Shown: one piece after another, positions 54,791 to 64,000 of the stretch
Layout of the letters: the number at the start of each line of letters is the position of its first letter
How positions within the stretch are numbered: the first letter of the stretch is position 1
Origin: CAWCUK01 sp963798775
GTDB taxonomy: Bacteria; Bacteroidota; Ignavibacteria; Ignavibacteriales; Ignavibacteriaceae
Direction of reading: 5' to 3'
Length of the DNA stretch: 64,000 bases
NCBI GenBank assembly: GCA_963798775.1
Contig: CAWCUK010000001.1
Coordinates: forward strand, 186,001-250,000
The notes under the pieces: model-generated
Told to the model about the DNA's origin: nothing
Seen by the model: the letters and a program-made list of their open reading frames with translations, nothing else
Databases searched by the model: none
Program-made: the position numbers and the translations under genes

Positions 54791-57700
54791 TTATAAGGAG
54801 ACCGACACTTTAATTCCCCAGTACACATCGCAAGGATTTATAAACCCGGCATAGCTTAAATTAGGCATATCTATATAAGATTTATTTTTACGCCATTCTT
54901 CTTTTTGCACGTCAGTCGCATTTTCATCCCATGGTATATAAGGCCCGGTTCTGATATCTCCGGGAGTGTCATTGCCAGGAATATTGCCGTAATTATATTC
55001 TCCTACAATATCATTCGGTAAATGAAGAGAAGACATATATTGGTCATAATCATTAGCATCAGAAAAACCCGCACGAAAAGCTAGTCGTTTAATATTTAAA
55101 GCATTTGTCATATCCATAAATAGTTCAAGATTTACCGGACCCAAATCAACGGCTTTAGATAATCTTAAATCTAAATTATAATAATCAGTCCATTGAATAT
55201 TATTTGAAACACCGGCTTTTACACCTCCGGGGCCTGTCCATTCAAAATATTCGCCTGACCGCCAGGTTGCGAGTAGATTCAATCTCCAGTCTTCAAATAT
55301 TTTTATATTACCTAATTCAGGCCCAAAATCTGTTGGAGTAAAGAAATCGATATTTGCTCGGGCATAAGGCCGCGGAACAGGTTTTATTTGATCGAAAGCT
55401 CGTGTATCTCTTTCTATTTCCCTTTGGGTGGCAGGATTTTCCGAATTACGCGGAAGGCCGAAATACCCGTAGCTTGATACTTCGTAAGTATAATTTATAA
55501 ATCCTCTTATCCATTCACCTCTATTTTTATTAATCGTAATTTCAAATCCCCGTGTATCAGCATATCTATTCGGTTCCGGAATCTGATAATTAACGGCACT
55601 GTTACGGCTGGTATAAGTTACAAGTCTTGGTTCATCTTTAGCATCCTTATAATAACCGGCTAGCCTCAATAAAAATTGATCGAATAAATTATGCTCATAC
55701 CCTAGTTCGTACATAATGGTAAGGGGAATAGGATTGTTCGGGTCTGCAATTCTTGTAATTTGGTTATTAACCTGACTTCTTCTTATCAAATATAATTCTT
55801 CCGGAATCGGCATTGATCTGAAATGGCCGTAGTTAAAATATAATTTACTATTTACACTGATAGGGAAAGCGACACCTAATCTAGGACTAAGAAATACTTG
55901 TTTTTCTACCGCTTTTTTAGGTAATAAAGAATCGATATACATTGAGTATGCGCCGGATAAAGCCGGATTATAAGGATCAAACTGATACCACTCTCCTCCG
56001 GGATCAAGATATTCCAGTCTTAGTCCCAGATTAGCAATCATGCCTTCAAATTCTAGTTTATCTTGTACATAAAGAGCACCTCTTTTAGGAAATGTATGCC
56101 ATACAGAGCGAGTATTATTACTTGGCAATGAAGGTTCAATTAGCGCGTAATTAACATTATTGTCCGTATAAATAATTTCTGCGCCGGCTTTAATATAATT
56201 ATATTGATTTAGCTGAGCAGCAATATCAAATTTAAAATTAAAGGTAGATAACTTACTCGAATCGCGGGAGTTACTATACCCGAGACCCATATTCATAGAA
56301 GATCCAATTCCGCTTCCGCTTGAATAAAGAGGATATCCGAACGGCGCCTCATCAACATAAACATTTCCGAATTTGTATTTATCAGTTGAATCTCGAATAG
56401 TACCGGGGTTTGTGCTATAATCAGAACTCACCATATTAACATATATTTCGTAAAATGAGTTAGTACTTAAAAAATGTGTGAATTTAGCACCGAAAGAACG
56501 TCGATCTATTACACTCGGTGCCCAATAATCAGTAGCAAATACACGGGCATCTAAAAAACTTGCACCGGAACGAAAATCAAGATTATCGACAATTGATCCG
56601 GCCGAATTAAATAAACCTGGCCCGCCGCTTCTACTGCTGTTCGTTCCTTTTTGGGTCGCAACCAAACCTTCAACTGAAAGTTTCATAGTGGTTTCAATAT
56701 CAGCGGTTAATTTAAGCTGATAATTCACATCTCTATATGAATCATCGGAAAGCGGAATAATATACATATTTCGATTAGCCCTATATGAAGCAGCAAATCT
56801 TAAATTTCCTAAAAATTTACCAACTACCGGAATCGGCCCCGTAAAAGTCATGTCGATATCATAATCCGGTTTCTTAACATCCATAACTCTTCTATGCTGC
56901 CATAAGAAAAGTTGTTGAGCCGCCAAAGGTGTCAAATCATTATTAGGATTACCGTCATTCGCAAGTTCCTCGGCAACTTTATTCCAGCCTCTAAATTCTT
57001 GATATTGATCTTGTGTAAATTGATCCCAAGTACCATTATTTGTACCCGTCCATGCAACGGCGTCATCTAAATAAGGCCTAATCCAATAAGAATACGGGGA
57101 ATTAGGAGGATCACCGAAAAATTTATTTGCTGCGGGACTCATGCGGGTAAAAAGTGAAAAAGTATAATGATCTTTACTTCCTTCCTTTGTAACCACATTT
57201 ATTAATCCTGAACGAACATTCCCATATTCAGCATTAAATCCACCGGTTTGAACTTGAAGCTCCTGAATTGAAGTAAAACTGATTCCGGTATATGGAGTAT
57301 TATCTCTTTCATCTCTAAGTGTAATACCGTCTAGAACAAGCGCTGTTTCATCAGCGCTACCTCCTCGAGTAACAGGACCATTATCCCCGCTTAAGATACC
57401 GGCTTGCAATGTAACAACATTTTGAACAGATGCCACGGGAAGATTTTCTATTTCTGCTACACTTATATTTGCCCTGCTTGATGACACATCTTGCTGAACA
57501 ATGGGAGTTGAGGCTACTACTACAACTTCTTGAGTTTGAATCGATTTTTCCGCTAATTTTACATCGATGTTTGTTGTTTGATCAATATTAACTTTTACTC
57601 CTTCAACCGTAACAGAAGAATATCCTATCATAGAGACTTTTAAAGTATAAGTTCCAGGGGGAACGTTTATGATAACATAATAACCATTGATATCCGATGC

Positions 57701-57859
57701 GGCGCCGATACTAGTTCCAGGTACAATAATATTAGCTCCTATTAATGGCTCATTAGTTTTAGCATCTCTAATATATCCGCTAATTTTGCCGGAAGCAGAG
57801 TATGATAGATTAGAAAGGAGTAACAAAAACATCAAACAAATTCGTAAAAATTGCTTCAT
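54791..57859 (-). CDS. SusC/RagA-like TonB-dependent receptor
   Basis: 1022 residues. Signal peptide MKQFLRICLMFLLLLSNLSY; carboxypeptidase-regulatory domain (about 24-110, GKISGYIRDAKTNEPLIGAN); plug domain (about 125-235, NLPVASVQNVVTLQAGI and RGGSADETALVLDGITL). A long barrel region follows, ending in an aromatic-rich C-terminal strand (GIKVSVSL). ATAGGAGAATACAA precedes the ATG. No SusD-like gene follows; the usual slot is taken by the FN3 protein and a PorV-like barrel. The cargo is unknown and may be a polymer or a protein rather than a sugar. Confidence 0.9.
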   Translation of the reverse strand: MKQFLRICLMFLLLLSNLSYSASGKISGYIRDAKTNEPLIGANIIVPGTSIGAASDINGYYVIINVPPGTYTLKVSMIGYSSVTVEGVKVNIDQTTNIDVKLAEKSIQTQEVVVVASTPIVQQDVSSSRANISVAEIENLPVASVQNVVTLQAGILSGDNGPVTRGGSADETALVLDGITLRDERDNTPYTGISFTSIQELQVQTGGFNAEYGNVRSGLINVVTKEGSKDHYTFSLFTRMSPAANKFFGDPPNSPYSYWIRPYLDDAVAWTGTNNGTWDQFTQDQYQEFRGWNKVAEELANDGNPNNDLTPLAAQQLFLWQHRRVMDVKKPDYDIDMTFTGPIPVVGKFLGNLRFAASYRANRNMYIIPLSDDSYRDVNYQLKLTADIETTMKLSVEGLVATQKGTNSSRSGGPGLFNSAGSIVDNLDFRSGASFLDARVFATDYWAPSVIDRRSFGAKFTHFLSTNSFYEIYVNMVSSDYSTNPGTIRDSTDKYKFGNVYVDEAPFGYPLYSSGSGIGSSMNMGLGYSNSRDSSKLSTFNFKFDIAAQLNQYNYIKAGAEIIYTDNNVNYALIEPSLPSNNTRSVWHTFPKRGALYVQDKLEFEGMIANLGLRLEYLDPGGEWYQFDPYNPALSGAYSMYIDSLLPKKAVEKQVFLSPRLGVAFPISVNSKLYFNYGHFRSMPIPEELYLIRRSQVNNQITRIADPNNPIPLTIMYELGYEHNLFDQFLLRLAGYYKDAKDEPRLVTYTSRNSAVNYQIPEPNRYADTRGFEITINKNRGEWIRGFINYTYEVSSYGYFGLPRNSENPATQREIERDTRAFDQIKPVPRPYARANIDFFTPTDFGPELGNIKIFEDWRLNLLATWRSGEYFEWTGPGGVKAGVSNNIQWTDYYNLDLRLSKAVDLGPVNLELFMDMTNALNIKRLAFRAGFSDANDYDQYMSSLHLPNDIVGEYNYGNIPGNDTPGDIRTGPYIPWDENATDVQKEEWRKNKSYIDMPNLSYAGFINPCDVYWGIKVSVSL

Positions 57860-58212
57860 TTGTATTCTCCTATATTACACACCAAAAACGATTTACTTAG
57901 TACGACACGAAATAAATCAATCGGCAGACAATGAGGGAATCGGAAGATTCATGTATAATAGAATTCTGATGTGAAACCCTTATAACTGATATTTTAAATA
58001 ACAAGTAATAAGAATTGTGGGGAGTATTGAATTTAACTCTTATTATTTTCCTTCAGGAAAAGTAATACACTAAGAGAATTTCAATAAAAACAGAGTGGAA
58101 AAGTATTAGGCACATAACTGAGAACTGATATTTATTCCCCTAAAAATTAAAATGAAAAGTACTGTTAAAAAGTACCTAATTCTTTTTGGTTTGTCAATGT
58201 TTATTTTAAAAT
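57860..58212. other. Intergenic region upstream of the TonB receptor operon
   Basis: About 350 bp without a supportable gene. It lies between the terminator of the previous unit and the receptor start and therefore holds the receptor promoter. I see no clear operator or riboswitch. Confidence 0.5.
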
Positions 58213-58243
58213 AAAAAAGCCGGGTGATTAATCCGGCTTTTTT
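58213..58243 (-). terminator. Terminator after golvesin-like paralogue B
   Basis: AAAAAAGCCGG pairs with CCGGCTTTTTT around a 9-nt loop; on the minus strand the stem is followed by ATTTTAAAAT. It lies 17 bp after the stop at 58260. Confidence 0.9.
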
Positions 58244-58259
58244 CAGATGAAATAAATAA

Positions 58260-60989
58260 TTATTTCAACAACATCATTTTTTTGGTTTTTACAAATTTTC
58301 CGGCCACTATTCGGTAAATATAAATACCGGATGCTACCTTGGAACCAAAATTATTATTACCATTCCATTCAAGAGTATATCTTCCCGCCTGCTGCTCACC
58401 ATTAAATAAAGTGGCAACTTCACGTCCAAGAATATCATATACCTTCAACTGAACCAAACTCTGTTTTGGCAGAGAATAATTAATTTGAGTTGTCGGGTTG
58501 AACGGATTAGGATAATTTTGACTCAATTCGTACTGAGAAGGAATAATACTAGGCATTGTAACACTTACAGGAGCTCCTGCTTGTTCAAGAATAAGAGCAT
58601 CCGCTCTAAGAACAAAAGAATCGACTCTAGCTGTATTAACAAGGCTGTCTTTGTAGAATTCCGTAACCGCGGAAGTATCATTCAATAATTGTACTGAACC
58701 GAAAACAGTACCGCTGCCGTAAGAATCTTGTCCGCCTCTTAAGAAAATATAGCGGCCTAAAGAAACTCTACCGGAAGAAGTAACATCTCCGCCGTATATA
58801 GTAGAATTTTGATTAACAATTACAGTATCTACACCGTTATAACTTTTAACTAAATATTTAGCTACAGGTGAACTTATAGAAGAACTGGTTGGAGTTTCAA
58901 TAAAAACATCAAAACTATCAGGCTCAGCAGTTGATGAACCCGGTTTGAATGGGAAATTCGGGAACCATTCTACAGTTTTTTCTCCATCTGAAGGATTAAA
59001 ATAGATATATGTAAATAATCTGTCAGAGTTTATGCCGGATCCCGAAACACGATACCATTTATCCATATTTTCAGGATCAGGAGCACCGGTATAATCTACA
59101 ATTCCGGGGAAAGTATAAGTTGTTGGGTCGCCATTATCTACCGTAATTCCGGTACCGACACCCTGGCCGCTTAATCTAATAACAATTACAGAATCTTGCG
59201 GATCGTTAGAATAAATTCTAATTGTATCTCTTCCGAGTGTAATATTTTCAGGTAAATAAGATACCATTAAATTATACTGACCATCAATAGCCGGTAGGCT
59301 TAACGGTAAATTAGGCATATTATCTATTGAAAACGTAGTTCCAACCGAAAGTTTAATAGAATCTATAACTAAAGGAGTTTCACCGTTAGAACCGATGGTA
59401 AATCCTTTTTGGTAATTATATTCAGAAAGTCTTATTGAATCATACACAGAAACAGATCCGAAATTAAGAAGTCTTGCCGGATCGATATCAGTACTAATAT
59501 CGGGAGCTTTAGGAATTCTTCTTACTCTTAATAGATCCAATCTTAAAAAAGCGCTGCCCGGATTTGTAAATTTAACTACGGTTTCACCGCCGCCGTTAAG
59601 TTCAAATACTTTATTTCCACCGATTCTGCTCCATTTAGGACCGCCAAATTCAAGATTTTCATTAAATCCTGTAACTTTTTGTGTATCGGCAATAAAGGGA
59701 GTAACAACTTCAACAGTAGAATTATCGGCCGCGTTTCCGGAATATGGGCCGCCGTATTCAATATAATATGTACCAAACATTGCATCAGGCAATTGGAAAG
59801 TATATAAACCTGCTATACCAGCTTGAGCACCGGTATTAACAATACTTTTCTTATTTCCTTCCGGAATCGGGAAAGTAAATGGAGAAGCTGTTGAATTTAA
59901 CCATCCCGAACCGATTGTAGAAAATACCGCGCCTTCAATATTATAATGAGGTTCGGAACCATCCAAACTGGCATTCATTATAAAATTATAGTTAATACCT
60001 TCACCGGTTAATGGTAAAGATGCTTCGGGTTCCAATTGATCATTACTCAAAAGAGTTAATGTATCCATTGTAGTTTCTTCACCTAAAGGGCTGAAACGAA
60101 CAGTAACATCTTTTTTCCCGCCGGGCTGAATAGTAATAGGGAAATTATCTACAATAGAAAAACGTGATGTTTGAACATCAAACCCGGTAATAGTTAACGG
60201 GGCACTTCCTAAATTGAATAATCTTAAAGATTTATCACTATGGGAATTAAAAGTTGTAGGTTGGAACTGGAATGGAGCACGGTCTCTGTAAAAACTATGA
60301 TCTAAAGTTGTGTCCTGAGTATTTGCGTCAACAACTAATCTGGTAAATCTTCTTGCGCCGAATTCTAAATCCGGACCGTTTTGTGAACTTTTCAGAAGGG
60401 CAACCGCATCAGTTCTTAAAGTATTGCCGCCCACAGAATCTAAGCCTATATCAACCGTAAGAGAACTGTCGCCGGCAAATAACTCAATAATATCTAAAGG
60501 ATACCAACTAGATAATCCTTCAGGAGTAATATTATATTGTTCATTGTAACGGAAACTATCCGCCGGCGCGTTTTCACCAAAACGTGTAAAAGTAACATAC
60601 GCATCAGTTGTAGCGTTACCGGAATACATGTTGTGGTAAACTAAATAATATCCATTTTTATGAACCGTACAGTAAAAATTGGCGTGCGCTCCGGTATTAT
60701 TTCCGGAACCATAATAACTTGCCCTTCTACTTACGCCGCCGTAATAGTATGTGGCACCTGTATTCTGCCACCATCCGTATACGTCAGGATCCGTAGATTG
60801 GGTTTGAGGAAATTCTTTGTACTTAGGATCGTCCATAAAAGTACCAACACCTTGACTAGCATTACCGTCACTGGTGTTATCAACGTATATTACGTCAGAA
60901 CTATCGATTATTTGCTGTGCCGCAGTTTTATTAGATAATAAAAAAGCGAAAGCAAAAAGTATTATGAAGAGAAAGTAACTTTTCTTCAT
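58260..60989 (-). CDS. Secreted choice-of-anchor-D/golvesin-like protein with T9SS tail (paralogue B)
   Basis: 909 residues, same length and module order as the protein at 46112 and with long blocks of matching residues, e.g. TDAYVTFTRFGENAPADSFR, NLEFGGPKWSRIGGNKVFEL and FLRGGQDSYGSGTVFGSVQL. Signal peptide, golvesin-like and ASH/choice-of-anchor-D modules, then a sorting domain (YELSQNYPNPFNPTT...KKMMLLK). AAGGAGGTAAG precedes the ATG. It is the last gene of the DUF4159/DUF5683 unit, as paralogue A is the gene after the TonB unit. Confidence 0.85.
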   Translation of the reverse strand: MKKSYFLFIILFAFAFLLSNKTAAQQIIDSSDVIYVDNTSDGNASQGVGTFMDDPKYKEFPQTQSTDPDVYGWWQNTGATYYYGGVSRRASYYGSGNNTGAHANFYCTVHKNGYYLVYHNMYSGNATTDAYVTFTRFGENAPADSFRYNEQYNITPEGLSSWYPLDIIELFAGDSSLTVDIGLDSVGGNTLRTDAVALLKSSQNGPDLEFGARRFTRLVVDANTQDTTLDHSFYRDRAPFQFQPTTFNSHSDKSLRLFNLGSAPLTITGFDVQTSRFSIVDNFPITIQPGGKKDVTVRFSPLGEETTMDTLTLLSNDQLEPEASLPLTGEGINYNFIMNASLDGSEPHYNIEGAVFSTIGSGWLNSTASPFTFPIPEGNKKSIVNTGAQAGIAGLYTFQLPDAMFGTYYIEYGGPYSGNAADNSTVEVVTPFIADTQKVTGFNENLEFGGPKWSRIGGNKVFELNGGGETVVKFTNPGSAFLRLDLLRVRRIPKAPDISTDIDPARLLNFGSVSVYDSIRLSEYNYQKGFTIGSNGETPLVIDSIKLSVGTTFSIDNMPNLPLSLPAIDGQYNLMVSYLPENITLGRDTIRIYSNDPQDSVIVIRLSGQGVGTGITVDNGDPTTYTFPGIVDYTGAPDPENMDKWYRVSGSGINSDRLFTYIYFNPSDGEKTVEWFPNFPFKPGSSTAEPDSFDVFIETPTSSSISSPVAKYLVKSYNGVDTVIVNQNSTIYGGDVTSSGRVSLGRYIFLRGGQDSYGSGTVFGSVQLLNDTSAVTEFYKDSLVNTARVDSFVLRADALILEQAGAPVSVTMPSIIPSQYELSQNYPNPFNPTTQINYSLPKQSLVQLKVYDILGREVATLFNGEQQAGRYTLEWNGNNNFGSKVASGIYIYRIVAGKFVKTKKMMLLK

Positions 60990-61014
60990 CTTACCTCCTT
61001 GGTTATGTGGTTTG

Positions 61015-61416
61015 TTATTTTTTTAGTGCAACTTGTATCGTATCTGAATTCTGACTATAAAAAGAATCTTTACCCTTTGTATTTATATAATAAAAAATAT
61101 TCAAAGTATCAGCTGAATTTATTTGGTTTGTTGTATCAGTATAAATTTTATCAGTTAAACCCAAAGCTATTGAGCTAAAATCTGTAGATTGATTAATTGC
61201 TCTATAAACAGTAAAATCTTTAATATTAGAACCTTCCGCACCCCAAGTTAACGTAATTTTATTTTTACCGCTAGCGGTTGTGTCAATTTGAGCAGAAAGA
61301 TTTTTCGGCTGCGGTACCCTGTCATAATGTGTAGGACTAATTACATCCTCCGGTTTTGCACAGCCGTATAAAATAATTAATATTAAAAATATAGAAATGT
61401 TGAAAAAATATTTCAT
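61015..61416 (-). CDS. Small FN3-domain lipoprotein
   Basis: 133 residues. The lipoprotein signal (FNISIFLILIILYGCAKPED) has its Cys near 19. A single fibronectin-III-like domain follows (about 40-130, PKNLSAQIDTTASGKNKITL; FTVYRAINQSTDFSS). It is probably an anchoring or adaptor lipoprotein. It lies between the DUF5683 gene (18 bp) and golvesin paralogue B (25 bp). Confidence 0.8.
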   Translation of the reverse strand: MKYFFNISIFLILIILYGCAKPEDVISPTHYDRVPQPKNLSAQIDTTASGKNKITLTWGAEGSNIKDFTVYRAINQSTDFSSIALGLTDKIYTDTTNQINSADTLNIFYYINTKGKDSFYSQNSDTIQVALKK

Positions 61417-61434
61417 TCTTATAATTACCTTAAT

Positions 61435-62040
61435 TTATGGTAGATTAAATTGAAGTGCAACACCGGAAAAATCCTTATCAAGCGCTAAATTTATTTTTGG
61501 GAAAGTTTTTCCGTTCAAAACAAAATCGCTTGCTCCGTTATCTTCCGTAATAAAAATAACATCCAGCATATTTAACACCCAAACACCGATGGCACTATAC
61601 ATATATATTTGTCTTCTGCGGTAATCCCACTTTCTATTATTAACTTCAAATTGAATCGTCTGCCAAATAGCCTCAGATTTATAATAATCTTTACTATCCA
61701 AATAATCTTTGGTTAAAACCTTAATTCTATCATCTCTTCCGGTCATATTAGTATTTGCTAAAACAGCCGCAACAGCGCAACCGTAAAAAGCCAGAGTAAA
61801 AGCCGTGCCTTTTAATTCTTCACCCAAATAATATTGTCCAGCACCCGGAATAAAAGTAGAAAAAACAATTCCGCTTATTTTTCTGCCGGTAAATTCCGGG
61901 TTTAAATTAATAGAGTTTGACTTAAATTCTGAAAGCAGATCCAGTCTGGTTTTATGTTCAATTTTGGAGTTATTTCCTTCAGCGAAAGCTATTTGAAAAA
62001 CAGTACTAAAAAGGAAAAGTGTAGTTATAAAGAATTTCAT
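61435..62040 (-). CDS. DUF5683-type membrane protein
   Basis: 201 residues. A signal peptide (FFITTLFLFSTVFQIAFAEG) is followed by the DUF5683 core STFIPGAGQYYLGEELKGTA. Hydrophobic segments follow (FTLAFYGCAVAAVLANTN and MYSAIGVWVLNMLDVIFI). The family is common in Bacteroidota and has no established function. It lies 12 bp downstream of the DUF4159 gene and 18 bp upstream of the FN3 lipoprotein. Confidence 0.8.
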   Translation of the reverse strand: MKFFITTLFLFSTVFQIAFAEGNNSKIEHKTRLDLLSEFKSNSINLNPEFTGRKISGIVFSTFIPGAGQYYLGEELKGTAFTLAFYGCAVAAVLANTNMTGRDDRIKVLTKDYLDSKDYYKSEAIWQTIQFEVNNRKWDYRRRQIYMYSAIGVWVLNMLDVIFITEDNGASDFVLNGKTFPKINLALDKDFSGVALQFNLP

Positions 62041-62052
62041 TTTTTACCTGCT

Positions 62053-63519
62053 TTATTTTTCATTCTTAAATGCATACGAAATAATATTCGCACCAAATTC
62101 CAATTGGTTTTGTATATCGTAATTTCCGCCTTTTTGTTCTTTTGACCACATAGCAGGATATCCTTTTGAAGAAAGTACTGCTACAAGTTTTCCGTCCAGG
62201 AATAATCCGTCAATATGATCGGTTGCTTCAATATCAGAATTTAAATCATCCCAGCCTTTCGGAATTGCCGTAATATTTTTATAAGCCTTAAAGATGGGAT
62301 GATCAAGATTTATTCTTTTTATTTCAGTGCTACCTTTTAATTGACTCTTCACCTCTTCCATAAATTCGCTCATTATTTTATTATAAGGCCATTCGTTAGA
62401 GAGGTAGGAATTATCAACATATAAAAAACCTCCGTTTTGAAGATAATCGGCAACCGAAGATACATAATTAGAACCAAGCGCCGGTGTTGCTCCGCCTCCG
62501 ATTATAAACGCTAATTTGGCATTTTTTAATTCCTTGTCATCAATACTAATCTGCAATAATTTTGGCACCAATGAAGTATTTTTTTCGGTATATTCTACTA
62601 AAGATTTTATACTGCCGGGAATCGGATTCCACGGTTCTACATAATTAGTACGAGTATTAGTTACATTATATTTAAGCTGAGCAATTTCAAATGATTTTTT
62701 GCCGTTGTTATCTGTAGAATCATTTGTTTTAGCAATAGCGGATTGTTTCTGAACAGTTTTAGCATCTAAAGGAACTTGTTTAAAATAAAAGACAATATCT
62801 TTCAGTTTAGAAGGTTCATTGTTCTCATCATATTCAAGCACAAAATTTTTGATATTGAATTTCAACTCCTCAACAGAAGGAACAATCGGATCAAAAACAA
62901 CTAAACCATCGCGAGTATCGCCTTTATAAATAGGTTTACCATAATACAACATAGTTCTTCGGGCTATTCCCATACGAGTTTCAAAAATATCTTCATCAAC
63001 ACCACTGGCGCCTTTTCTAATTTTATAATATTCCTCTATACTTTGATATTTCGCGTTTTTTTGTTCACGGGCATAAGCGTGGAAAAAATCGCCTCTATCT
63101 GTTTGAACGATAGAAGCTTCCGGATCATAATTTAATTTTGAGCCGGAATAGTTATAAATAGTTACTTTAAATACAGTAAATCGTTTAGGAGTATAATTTG
63201 TGGATGGATCGATCCAATTGCCGTAAGTAAACGGATTTCCCGATAGCTCTCCATTTTTAGATTCATCAGGAAATTCAAAAGTATTTAGCTGATAATCCGA
63301 CATATATCTAACTTCAATTTTCCAATCTTTTGCGTTATATCCGATTGCTTGGCCGTCTTTAGTTATATAATAGCTGGTATCCTGCATTTCTTCCATTACT
63401 TGTTTATCCGGCACCAAAGTATATTCAAATCTTTCGGGCGGAAGAAAAACATAACGGTAAACTGAATCACATCCTGTTAAAGAAACAGCCAGAAGAATAA
63501 AGAGAAATAAATTTTTCAT
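62053..63519 (-). CDS. Lipoprotein with C-terminal DUF4159 domain
   Basis: 488 residues from the Met giving the lipoprotein signal MKNLFLFILLAVSLTGCDSV; a longer start would overlap the previous stop. The N-terminal 260 residues are unrecognised and beta-rich. The C-terminal DUF4159 part (about 270-488) shows AKLAFIIGGGATPAL, NGGFLYVDNSYLSNEWPYN, and DGLFLDGKLVAVLSSKGYPA. DUF4159 resembles glutamine-amidotransferase-like folds but its function is unknown. The gene follows another DUF4159 gene by 13 bp, so two tandem members lie here. Confidence 0.8.
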   Translation of the reverse strand: MKNLFLFILLAVSLTGCDSVYRYVFLPPERFEYTLVPDKQVMEEMQDTSYYITKDGQAIGYNAKDWKIEVRYMSDYQLNTFEFPDESKNGELSGNPFTYGNWIDPSTNYTPKRFTVFKVTIYNYSGSKLNYDPEASIVQTDRGDFFHAYAREQKNAKYQSIEEYYKIRKGASGVDEDIFETRMGIARRTMLYYGKPIYKGDTRDGLVVFDPIVPSVEELKFNIKNFVLEYDENNEPSKLKDIVFYFKQVPLDAKTVQKQSAIAKTNDSTDNNGKKSFEIAQLKYNVTNTRTNYVEPWNPIPGSIKSLVEYTEKNTSLVPKLLQISIDDKELKNAKLAFIIGGGATPALGSNYVSSVADYLQNGGFLYVDNSYLSNEWPYNKIMSEFMEEVKSQLKGSTEIKRINLDHPIFKAYKNITAIPKGWDDLNSDIEATDHIDGLFLDGKLVAVLSSKGYPAMWSKEQKGGNYDIQNQLEFGANIISYAFKNEK

Positions 63520-63532
63520 GTTAAAGACACTT

Positions 63533-64000
63533 TTATTTTTGTTCGTTAGCCAATTCTTGCCAATTTTTGTCAACTATTCCCCCTTTTTGTGTACATGCAA
63601 AAACAATAACATTTAAACCGAATTGTAATTGTCGTGTATTATCTAACGGACCACCCAAAGCAGGGGGATTACGCGGCCAGCTTCCCCAAGCTTTACAATA
63701 TCCTTTGCTACTGAGTAAAACAACAAGTCTTCCATTTAAGAATATACCTTCTAAATATCGATATCTTTCTTTTACCGGGTGGTTAGGATTCGGTCTTACT
63801 TCATCTTCACCGGGAGGCGGCCCCGCAAAATCTTCCCAGCAATGATATAACCAATGATTATTAGGAATCTTTTCAAATTCCGCGTCATAACCTAAAGCTT
63901 CTTTAAGCATTTGACGGCATTTTTGATTAAAACCGCCCCATCTTGCGGCATATCCATCATCTATAAAAAGAAATCCGCCGTTTCTTAAATATTTTTCTAA
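63533..64000 (-). CDS. DUF4159 protein, 5' end outside the window
   Basis: The frame runs off the right edge: LEKYLRNGGFLFIDDGYAAR continues into MLKEALGYDAEFEKIPNNHW, then YRYLEGIFLNGRLVVLLSSK. It ends LNVIVFACTQKGGIVDKNWQ ELANEQK. It is the same family as the C-terminus of the next gene and keeps the matching block GFLF(I/V)D. The start codon is outside the window. Confidence 0.85.
   Translation of the reverse strand, partial: LEKYLRNGGFLFIDDGYAARWGGFNQKCRQMLKEALGYDAEFEKIPNNHWLYHCWEDFAGPPPGEDEVRPNPNHPVKERYRYLEGIFLNGRLVVLLSSKGYCKAWGSWPRNPPALGGPLDNTRQLQFGLNVIVFACTQKGGIVDKNWQELANEQK

Overview
The window looks like a chromosomal segment of a Bacteroidota/Ignavibacteria-type bacterium. It is AT-rich. 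Five secreted proteins end in a type IX secretion (T9SS) sorting tail with the SLSQN(Y/F)PNPFNPT motif that is frequent in Ignavibacteriales. There are also SusC-like TonB receptors with carboxypeptidase-regulatory domains, a PorV/PorQ-family protein, and DUF4159 and DUF5683 proteins. Almost all genes are on the minus strand; the main exception is a plus-strand accessory block at about 14.4-23.3 kb. No tRNA, rRNA or CRISPR array was seen.

Left part (1-13.7 kb). rplU-rpmA is followed upstream by a tight operon xseA-xseB-dxs-oxidoreductase-response regulator-histidine kinase. The last four genes of that operon (620-5290) are riddled with single-base frameshifts, while neighbours are clean, which points to local consensus errors more than to gene death. 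Next come a DNA methyltransferase with permuted motif order, a TonB-dependent receptor, a double-GNAT protein, an outer-membrane protein and a Cys/Met-metabolism PLP enzyme.

Accessory block (13.7-24.6 kb). It holds an 11-bp tandem repeat, a decayed lipoprotein, a GntR/ABC-transporter unit, a LolA-like protein, an esterase and a CPBP protease (mostly frameshifted). These are followed by three intact enzymes (MDR reductase, NAD-dependent epimerase, esterase-TPR) set between GC-rich, hairpin-forming spacers that resemble gene cassettes. The block ends with a truncated IS21-family element.

Secreted-hydrolase locus (24.6-41.8 kb). A three-module exoprotein joins an endonuclease/exonuclease/phosphatase (EEP) nuclease domain to a GH16 glucanase-like domain and a T9SS tail. 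Next to it are a C10 (streptopain-like) protease with duplicated LamG modules, a lipoprotein, and a membrane-tethered TPR/AraC regulator. About 2.3 kb of this locus was duplicated at 38.0-40.4 kb; that copy lost its GH16 and T9SS parts at an IS3-family insertion. Beside it lies a 1.3-kb array of about 335-500-bp tandem units packed with small hairpins.

Right part (41.8-64 kb). def-fmt-cbs-metB form a housekeeping and transsulfuration operon. Two envelope/secretion operons follow. One is TonB receptor, FN3 protein, PorV-like protein, TIG/NHL lipoprotein and T9SS propeller, followed by a golvesin/choice-of-anchor-D protein. The other is two DUF4159 proteins, DUF5683, FN3 lipoprotein and a second golvesin/choice-of-anchor-D paralogue. 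Hairpin terminators mark the ends of the transcription units.
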